Shown here in pieces: positions 34,561 through 39,159 of a DNA stretch of 39,159 nt. Position 1 is the stretch's first letter; every line of letters begins with the position of its first letter. This DNA is from Deltaproteobacteria bacterium (GTDB taxonomy: Bacteria > Desulfobacterota > DSM-4660 > Desulfatiglandales > HGW-15), in NCBI GenBank assembly GCA_019308745.1, contig JAFDHO010000067.1:1-39159 (forward strand), written 5' to 3'. The translations under genes were made by a program, and so were the position numbers. The notes beneath the pieces were generated by a model that saw only the letters and a program-made list of their open reading frames with translations, did not search any database and had not been told where the DNA came from.

Positions 34561-34731
34561 TCAATCAACCCGACTTGGGGTCTTTTCGAGATTGTTCAAG
34601 AACTCTCGGAACCAGGGCGGGTTGAAAATGAATATATAGGCAAGAAAGATGGCAGTCAACGGCAAAAAGAACACCACCAGGTCCACCGCCAAAACGCCGA
34701 TACCCAAAAGGATTCTTTTTTTCATGTCCAT
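34561..34731 (-). CDS. Very small membrane protein
   Basis: The protein has 56 residues with a basic start (MDMKKRI), a membrane helix LLGIGVLAVDLVVFFLPLTAIFLAYIFIF, and a cytoplasmic-type tail PPWFREFLNNLEKTPSRVD. Two in-frame ATG codons (34731 and 34725) are possible. It is easy to overlook because of its length, but the composition is strongly protein-like and the frame is closed. The function is unknown. It is a neighbour of the Cys-rich gene on the same strand, 140 bases away. Confidence 0.65.
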   Translation of the reverse strand: MDMKKRILLGIGVLAVDLVVFFLPLTAIFLAYIFIFNPPWFREFLNNLEKTPSRVD

Positions 34732-34912
34732 AGCACGCCCCTGGGGCCTAAAATAACTACTAGTTAGTATAAATATATTTAATTAAATAAAATAATATGC
34801 TATCTTTGAGAAACCGTGATATAGTTTCACCATCTTAAGAATAAAATACCCTGTATTATGCCGAAAACAATATGTTTATCTCAAACTACGCATTTTTTTC
34901 TTGACAACTTGC

Positions 34913-34927
34913 GTTCAATTATTGAAC
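34913..34927. promoter_or_regulatory. Palindromic operator-like site C
   Basis: GTTCAATTATTGAAC has perfect 7-base arms around one base. It starts 7 bases after a consensus TTGACA and lies where the spacer and -10 region would be, so a bound protein could block transcription. Confidence 0.6.
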
Positions 34928-34934
34928 AATAGCT

Positions 34935-34955
34935 AATGTTCATATTTTGAACATT
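34935..34955. promoter_or_regulatory. Palindromic operator-like site D
   Basis: AATGTTCA and TGAACATT are perfect 8-base arms around TATTT. It has the same half-sites as site C, centred 25 bases further downstream. A half-site ATGTTC follows at 34962-34967. Confidence 0.6.
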
Positions 34956-35135
34956 TCACCCATGTTCCAATACGATTCAATTCTCGGGTAAGGGTATATT
35001 AGGGCAGATTACACCATGATCTCAACCCCTCCAGGAAACATTCTTAGTCCCCAAACTCCACATAACGGATTTAGATGCCCGGCCGAGCCAGTCCATTCCC
35101 ATCCTTCTTTTTTCCGCTCTATTAACGGGGTCTAG

Positions 35136-35714
35136 ATGGAAAAAGAAGATCTGCATATCCTGCGTTTGATGGGTGAGATAGACAGGGATGGAAACTCAAG
35201 CCAAAGAGAACTATCCCGCCGCCTGAACATATCCCTGGGTCTCGTCAATACATTCCTCAAACGCCTGGTGAACAAGGGCTACTTCAAGGCAAAGACCATG
35301 CCCAGAAACCGGCTGAAATACTTCCTCACTCCGGAAGGGCTCGCGAGAAAAAGCAGGCTCACGGTCGAATACCTCCATTACTCCATGAATTTCTACAGGG
35401 ACATCAAAGAGCTTTTGTTAAACAAATACAGGGACATGGAATCTAAGAACGTTAATCATGTCCTCTTTTACGGGGCCGGAGAGGTCGCTGAGCTGGCATA
35501 CCTCTACCTACAGCTCACGAGCATCAAGCTAGTGGGCATTATTGATGAAGAGAAGACCGGGAAGAATTTTTTCGGGCACAGGATTTCTCGCCTCAACCGG
35601 ATTGAGAGGACGGACTGGGATATGATCCTCCTGACGCAACTGGAAAACACGGAATCACATATAAGCAGGCTACTCCAAAAGGGGGTGAATCTGGAGGATA
35701 TTGCGACATTATGA
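35136..35714 (+). CDS. Winged-helix regulator of exopolysaccharide type
   Basis: The protein has 192 residues. The N-terminal 75 form a winged helix (SQRELSRRLNISLGLVNTFLKRLVNKGYFKAKT) close to the MarR-type regulators found at the head of exopolysaccharide loci. The C-terminal part has a nucleotide-binding pattern (VLFYGAGEVAELAYLYLQLT, then LVGIIDEEKTGKNFFG) like the CoA/NAD-binding fold in sugar biosynthetic proteins. It could sense a nucleotide or sugar precursor. It overlaps the next gene by 4 bases. GTTCA palindromes lie upstream at the candidate promoter. Confidence 0.82.
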   Translation: MEKEDLHILRLMGEIDRDGNSSQRELSRRLNISLGLVNTFLKRLVNKGYFKAKTMPRNRLKYFLTPEGLARKSRLTVEYLHYSMNFYRDIKELLLNKYRDMESKNVNHVLFYGAGEVAELAYLYLQLTSIKLVGIIDEEKTGKNFFGHRISRLNRIERTDWDMILLTQLENTESHISRLLQKGVNLEDIATL

Positions 35715-36223
35715 GCGTGGATATTCTAGGGTGGTATGCGATTCACACCCGGAGCCACTTCGAACAAAAGGTGTTTGATGGCGTATCGGCAAAATCGATA
35801 GAGGCCTTTTTGCCGAGGATCCAGGTGATGAGCCGCCGAAAAGACCGGCGCAAGAAGATCTATGTGCCCATGTTGCCGGGTTATGTGTTTGTCCGATTCG
35901 ACATGAACCCGGTCACCTACTGGGACATCATAAAGACTACCGGGGTCGTTAGGATGATCGGGTTCGATGGAAAACCGGTGCCTGCCAACGAAGAGGAGAT
36001 CCAGTCCCTCATGATACTGGATGGAACGGACCGCACGGTTCAGAACAGAGCCTACATGAAGAAAGGGGACAGGGTCATGGTCATGGAGGGTCCACTCAAG
36101 GGTCTGGTTGGTTTCTACCTCAGGCACAAGGGGAACACCGGGAAGGTCGTGGTGAGCATTGAGCTTCTCCACAGGTCGCTGGAGGTGGAGATAGAAGGGT
36201 GGGCCCTGGAGAAGATCACGTAA
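35711..36223 (+). CDS. NusG/RfaH-like transcription antiterminator
   Basis: The protein has 170 residues. The NGN domain opens WYAIHTRSHFEQKVFDG with PMLPGYVFVRFDMNP, and the KOW part is KKGDRVMVMEGPLKGLVGFYLRHKGN. Specialised NusG paralogues such as RfaH or UpxY keep RNA polymerase going through long surface-polysaccharide operons. The position between the regulator and the epimerase fits that role. ATG 35711 overlaps the previous stop by 4 bases. Confidence 0.9.
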   Translation: MSVDILGWYAIHTRSHFEQKVFDGVSAKSIEAFLPRIQVMSRRKDRRKKIYVPMLPGYVFVRFDMNPVTYWDIIKTTGVVRMIGFDGKPVPANEEEIQSLMILDGTDRTVQNRAYMKKGDRVMVMEGPLKGLVGFYLRHKGNTGKVVVSIELLHRSLEVEIEGWALEKIT

Positions 36224-36276
36224 CAAAATCCCTTCGGGATTCCACAAAACGCGGTTTCACCGCTAAAATATGGCAA

Positions 36277-36297
36277 ATATTGTAATGATTACAATAT
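36277..36297. promoter_or_regulatory. TGTAAT-N-ATTACA palindrome
   Basis: Arms ATATTGTAAT and ATTACAATAT are perfect 10-base complements around a single G. As DNA this looks like a dimer operator; as RNA it would be a poor hairpin because the loop is one base. It lies about 94 bases before the ERCC4 start. Confidence 0.5.
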
Positions 36298-36350
36298 ATT
36301 ATAGCTCTTACAAGTATGTAATCTAAGGGGCGGAGCTGTGCCGCTTCGCC

Positions 36351-36379
36351 ATAAAATCTTGACTCCGTCAAGATTTTAT
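36351..36379. repeat. 29-bp palindrome, copy 1
   Basis: ATAAAATCTTGAC and GTCAAGATTTTAT are perfect 13-base arms around TCC. It ends 11 bases before ATG 36391. An identical copy lies at 37106-37134, also ending 11 bases before a start codon. Confidence 0.9.
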
Positions 36380-36390
36380 AAAAGGAACCC

Positions 36391-37026
36391 ATGAAAATCA
36401 TTGTTGACTATCGTGAGAAGGCATCTGGCCTCATTGAGCTACTGAAGGCTGAAGGTATTCAAGTTGAAGTCAAGAGGGTATCTTTCGGTGATTACATAAT
36501 CAATGATTCTATTACGGTTGAGCGTAAGACCGCCAGAGATTTCCTGGTTTCCATCATCGACGGAAGGCTGTTCAATCAATTATCCAACCTGAAAAGGTAT
36601 TGTATAAACCCGATCCTGCTTGTTGAAGGGGATCTTTACAAGACAGATCTCGGCTTTGATGATGCGGCCATCCGAGGAGCCCTGGTATCAACCCAGGTCA
36701 TTTGGTATGTACCGGTGTTGTATTCCCGCACCAAGCAAGATACCAAAGAAATCATCGTGATGATCGGCAGGCAGGAAGAAGCCAGTAAGGATGTGGTGCC
36801 GTTACGGGGCGGTTATCGGCCCAAGAGGCTAAAATCAAAACAGTTATTCATGTTACAGGGCCTTCCCAATGTTGGTCCCACCATGGCGAAAAGGTTAGTT
36901 GAGCATTTTGGGTGTGTATCAAGAATATTGAATGCTTCGATCGAGGAATTGATTGAGGTGGATGGCCTAGGGGAAATTACTGCGAAGGGAATTAGGGAAG
37001 TCCTGGATGCCGAAGTAACTCAATAA
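36391..37026 (+). CDS. ERCC4 (XPF-type) nuclease with HhH domain
   Basis: The protein has 211 residues. The nuclease core has VDYREKASGLIELL, GDYIINDSITVERKTARDFLVSI (the ERKxxxD active site), and LLVEGD. The C-terminus is a helix-hairpin-helix pair (MLQGLPNVGPTMAKRLVEHFG, VDGLGEITAKGIREV). Together they match the helicase-less archaeal XPF nuclease that cuts branched DNA. This family is uncommon in bacteria. The gene looks more AT-rich than its neighbours and is set between two copies of the 29-bp palindrome, so acquisition by transfer is plausible. AAGGAACCC precedes ATG 36391. Confidence 0.88.
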   Translation: MKIIVDYREKASGLIELLKAEGIQVEVKRVSFGDYIINDSITVERKTARDFLVSIIDGRLFNQLSNLKRYCINPILLVEGDLYKTDLGFDDAAIRGALVSTQVIWYVPVLYSRTKQDTKEIIVMIGRQEEASKDVVPLRGGYRPKRLKSKQLFMLQGLPNVGPTMAKRLVEHFGCVSRILNASIEELIEVDGLGEITAKGIREVLDAEVTQ

Positions 37027-37105
37027 TAAAGTGGAGATGATGCGTCTTGCAAGTTGAGGGGGCAACAATTCTTCGAGGTAGGATAGAGCGACGAAGTCGC
37101 GTTTT

Positions 37106-37134
37106 ATAAAATCTTGACTCCGTCAAGATTTTAT
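37106..37134. repeat. 29-bp palindrome, copy 2
   Basis: The sequence is identical to 36351-36379 and is preceded by a small hairpin GCGAC-GAA-GTCGC (37088-37100). It ends 11 bases before ATG 37146. The GAGGA ribosome site lies directly after it, as in copy 1. Confidence 0.9.
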
Positions 37135-37145
37135 TGAGGAAAGCG

Positions 37146-38105
37146 ATGAGAGTGTTAATAACAGGCGGTGCGGGTTTCATAGGCTCCCATCTGGCTGAAA
37201 AGCTGATCGATGAGGGACACGAGGTCTTTATCATTGATAATCTTTGGACCGGCAAACTGGAGAACCTGAAGAGAATCCAGGACAATGAGAGATGTCACCT
37301 GGTCATTGACACGATACTCAATGAGTCCGTGATGAATGAGTTGATATTCAAGGTGGACCATATCTACCATTTAGCCGCTGCCGTCGGGGTCAGGAACATC
37401 ATGGACAACCCTGTCGAGACCCTGGAAATCAACGTCAAGGGTACGGAGACAGTATTGAGGCTGGCAAATCGCTTCAAGAAAAAGGTGCTCATCGCTTCAA
37501 CCTCGGAGATCTATGGAAAACACGTGGATCATTCCCTGAAGGAGGACGACAACAGGGTCATGGGCACGGTCAAGAAGAGGCGCTGGGCCTATGCCTGCTC
37601 AAAGACCCTGGACGAGTTCCTGGCACTGGCCTATTTCGATGAAAAGAAACTGCCGGTGGTGGTTACCCGCCTGTTCAATACGGTCGGCCCGAGGCAGACC
37701 GGTCGGTACGGCATGGTCCTGCCCAATTTCGTCCAGAGTGCCCTGTTGGGCAAACCAATAACGGTCTTTGGCGACGGGACCCAGAGCCGGAGTTTTACAC
37801 ATGTCAGTGACGTGACAGACGCGCTCATCAAGCTCGTGAACAAACAGGAGGCCGAGGGGGACGTGTTCAATGTTGGCAACGATCACGAGGTATCTATCAA
37901 GGACCTCGCCCACAAGGTCAAGGAGATGACGCGTAGCAAGTCTGAGATAGAATACATCCCCTATGAAAAGGCCTATGGCCCCGGGTTTGAGGACATGGAG
38001 CGGCGGTGTCCGAACATAGACAAGATCAAGGGTCTCATCGGGTTCAAACCCAAGCATGATCTCGAGTCCATCATCCAGAGCGTCATCGATTATTTCAAGT
38101 CCTGA
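37146..38105 (+). CDS. NAD-dependent sugar epimerase/dehydratase (SDR)
   Basis: The protein has 319 residues. The NAD-binding GGAGFIGSHLAEKL begins the Rossmann fold. The SDR catalytic set is present as ASTSEIYG and YACSKTLDE (Ser, Tyr, Lys), and the substrate region is RLFNTVGPRQTGRYGMVLPNF. The best description is a UDP-sugar epimerase or dehydratase of the GalE/UDP-glucuronate decarboxylase type, making precursors for surface polysaccharide. ATG 37146 follows GAGGAAAGCG. It may be the last gene of the polysaccharide locus in this window. Confidence 0.9.
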   Translation: MRVLITGGAGFIGSHLAEKLIDEGHEVFIIDNLWTGKLENLKRIQDNERCHLVIDTILNESVMNELIFKVDHIYHLAAAVGVRNIMDNPVETLEINVKGTETVLRLANRFKKKVLIASTSEIYGKHVDHSLKEDDNRVMGTVKKRRWAYACSKTLDEFLALAYFDEKKLPVVVTRLFNTVGPRQTGRYGMVLPNFVQSALLGKPITVFGDGTQSRSFTHVSDVTDALIKLVNKQEAEGDVFNVGNDHEVSIKDLAHKVKEMTRSKSEIEYIPYEKAYGPGFEDMERRCPNIDKIKGLIGFKPKHDLESIIQSVIDYFKS

Positions 38106-38178
38106 TCATCAAAAAAATCATTGAATTGTGCTATATTTTCGCATAAAATGAGTCACAAAAATTGTGGCAGAGAGAACC

Positions 38179-38424
38179 ATGAGAACGACTGTTACCTTAG
38201 ATGAAGAATTGGTGCAAGAGCTTGTGAAGGTCTCCAATGCGAAAACCAAGACCGCGGCTGTAGCACTGGCAGTGAAAGAACAGATTCGAAGGGCAAAATT
38301 GAAAAAGCTTGCAGATCTTCTCGGAACTGTTGACATAGATGAGGAGGCCATTAGGGAAGGAGAAAAGGCTGATTTGAGGAGGGCTCAGTGGCTCGAGGAT
38401 ATGGTAGGTGAGAATAGACAATAA
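38179..38424 (+). CDS. vapB: VapB-family antitoxin
   Basis: The protein has 81 residues from ATG 38179. MRTTVTLDEELVQELVKVSNAKTKTAAVALAVKEQIRR is the typical VapB start, with a ribbon-helix-helix-like DNA-binding part followed by a helical toxin-binding tail. It overlaps the toxin gene by 17 bases. In the type II system it binds and inhibits VapC and represses its own promoter. An upstream in-frame GTG (38164) would add five residues. Confidence 0.88.
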   Translation: MRTTVTLDEELVQELVKVSNAKTKTAAVALAVKEQIRRAKLKKLADLLGTVDIDEEAIREGEKADLRRAQWLEDMVGENRQ

Positions 38425-38818
38425 CACGAATTTGGTCTTGCTAGACACCTCCGTGTGGATTGATGCATTGCGAGGGAAGACACCCCATGTTGTCGAAAAC
38501 GCTCGAAAACTTCTGAAGGAAGACCGCGTCGCTACCTGTGGCCCCGTGATATTCGAAATCAGGAGAGGCCTCCGAACCCTTGAAAGAAAGAGGGTATTGG
38601 AGCTATTTGATGCGTTGGTCCACCTCCCCTTTGAAGAAACTCTCTGGGAAGAGGCTGGGGAGTTGGATGCCTCTCTGCGAAAAAAGGGGATAAGCATCCC
38701 ACCAATGGATGTCATTATAGCCCAGATCTGCTTTCATCATGAGGTATCCCTTTTCACATTGGATGAACATTTTCGATCGATCTCTGGATTGAGGATCTTC
38801 GAACAAGCAGCCCCTTAA
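38408..38818 (+). CDS. vapC: VapC-family PIN-domain toxin
   Basis: The protein has 136 residues starting from GTG 38408. Acidic PIN residues are present in order: LLDTSVWIDALRG, PVIFEIRRGL, PPMDVIIAQ and LDEHF. VapC toxins are Mg-dependent ribonucleases that cut specific RNAs, often tRNAs, when the antitoxin is lost. It is translated with vapB through the overlap. The pair lies next to the right-hand terminal repeat of the contig. Confidence 0.92.
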   Translation: MRIDNNTNLVLLDTSVWIDALRGKTPHVVENARKLLKEDRVATCGPVIFEIRRGLRTLERKRVLELFDALVHLPFEETLWEEAGELDASLRKKGISIPPMDVIIAQICFHHEVSLFTLDEHFRSISGLRIFEQAAP

Positions 38819-39044
38819 AAGGAGTCTTAACCTGAATCTCCTCTGACCTTGGCCTTGAGACCGTCAGGTTATTCCCTTCTCCCGCAGTGCCTCTGAGTGC
38901 TCGATCGCCTTTCAGATCCGGGCGTGAACTAAGAAACTGGGGATTTCAAGATCGTTCCATTTCCGCGAGCTTTGAAGAACCTTCCAAAAGTTGTCAACCG
39001 ACCGATGAATGCGCAAAAAAACCTTTGGAAAACTGGGTACTTTC
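38819..39044. other. Gap after vapC with possible hairpin
   Basis: No gene is visible. AACCTGA (38829-38835) and TCAGGTT (38864-38870) could form a hairpin with a 28-base loop but without a good T run, so it is at most a weak terminator. The rest is unremarkable up to the terminal repeat. Confidence 0.4.
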
Positions 39045-39159
39045 ATCGTAACACTTTAGCCTTTTGAAATGCCTCCTCAGATAGGGAGAACGGGTGATGA
39101 TGCCTTTTCTGGAGTGACTGGCGGGAGGGCGCCGTCTTTTCGCGACTTGTCAGTGGGGG
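39045..39159. repeat. Right copy of contig-terminal inverted repeat
   Basis: This is the reverse complement of 30-145, as described for the left copy. The contig ends inside it. No coding sequence of transposase type can be recognised within the 115 bases. Confidence 0.9.

Larger units (their letters stand above)
34732..35135. other. Long AT-rich leader region of the exopolysaccharide locus
   Basis: This gap holds AT-rich DNA (34750-34900), a TTGACA hexamer at 34901-34906, palindromes C and D, and about 180 further bases before the regulator ATG. The region after the palindromes has no convincing gene and would be a long untranslated leader if transcription starts near 34935. Confidence 0.6.
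36227..36379 (+). repeat. Run of stem-loops upstream of the ERCC4 gene
   Basis: Five perfect or near-perfect inverted repeats lie within 153 bases. AATCCC-TTC-GGGATT is at 36227-36241, and GCGGT-TTC-ACCGC at 36251-36263. A 10-base-arm palindrome ATATTGTAAT-G-ATTACAATAT is at 36277-36297. GGCGGAGC paired with GCTTCGCC (one G-T pair) is at 36329-36350, and the 29-base palindrome is at 36351-36379. There is no clear run of T after them, so they are not standard terminators. They may be an RNA leader or nested small mobile palindromes. Confidence 0.7.

Noticed and set aside
36351-36379. Reading the 29-bp palindrome as a rho-independent terminator
   Set aside because: The stem is AT-rich at its base with only short T runs as part of the palindrome, and it lies 11 bases before a start codon rather than after a gene end.
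1-39159. CRISPR arrays, prophage genes or a full insertion sequence
   Set aside because: No regularly spaced direct repeats, phage structural genes or transposase frames could be recognised on either strand.

Overview
The window reads as a complete contig from a strictly anaerobic, probably sulfate-reducing deltaproteobacterium (Desulfobacterota). The evidence is a TmcC/TmcB-type transmembrane redox pair, a MetV-type methylene-tetrahydrofolate reductase partner with two ferredoxins, an Mbh-like split Mrp antiporter, stand-alone receiver proteins, and many small Cys-rich proteins. No ribosomal RNA is present, so the assignment is inference from gene content. Both ends carry the same repeat of about 115 bp in inverted orientation (30-145 and 39045-39159), so the contig probably stops at a dispersed repeat.

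Layout. 161-8300: an Mrp/Mbh-type Na+/H+ antiporter operon in the order D-like, receiver, Usp, E, B, F, G, MbhD, MbhE, C, D, then a histidine-kinase-like gene, with a MITE-like 101-bp palindromic element between the last two. 8306-9291 (minus): a second receiver and a cyclic-nucleotide-binding-fold protein. 9292-10075: no convincing gene. 10076-12061 (minus): a membrane cytochrome-b-like protein and a Fe-S protein whose frame runs through an in-frame TGA followed by a SECIS-like hairpin, a likely selenoprotein. 12382-13629 (minus): a GAF/HD-GYP protein. 13838-15820: CvpA, MazG, MtgA. 15969-16154 (minus): a small Cys-rich protein. 16366-20368: PlsC, an exported LolA-like protein, and PriA, which carries an apparent one-base frameshift. 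20373-21299 (minus): an exported Memo-family protein. 21610-23924: an amidohydrolase, a HAMP-like membrane protein and a type II pseudopilin. 24040-25630 (minus): two ferredoxins and MetV. 26220-31614: RecD2, Der (minus) and CTP synthase. 31818-34131: small conserved proteins, a Nudix hydrolase and tRNA-Pro(CGG). 34217-34731 (minus): two very small proteins. 35136-38105: the head of an exopolysaccharide-type locus (winged-helix regulator, NusG/RfaH-like antiterminator, archaeal-type ERCC4 nuclease, sugar epimerase). 38179-38818: a VapBC toxin-antitoxin pair.

How the genes work together. The Mrp operon would exchange Na+ and H+ across the inner membrane, and it is surrounded by signalling proteins that could tune it. 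The TmcC/TmcB pair would pass electrons between periplasm and cytoplasm. The MetV/ferredoxin operon points to the Wood-Ljungdahl pathway. The exopolysaccharide locus has a long leader with GTTCA palindromes, a run of stem-loops, and one 29-nt palindrome placed identically, 11 nt before two successive start codons.

The points most worth a second look are the unannotated selenoprotein, the duplicated start-proximal palindrome and stem-loop run, the GTTCA palindrome pairs, the signalling genes around the Mrp operon, and the PriA frameshift.
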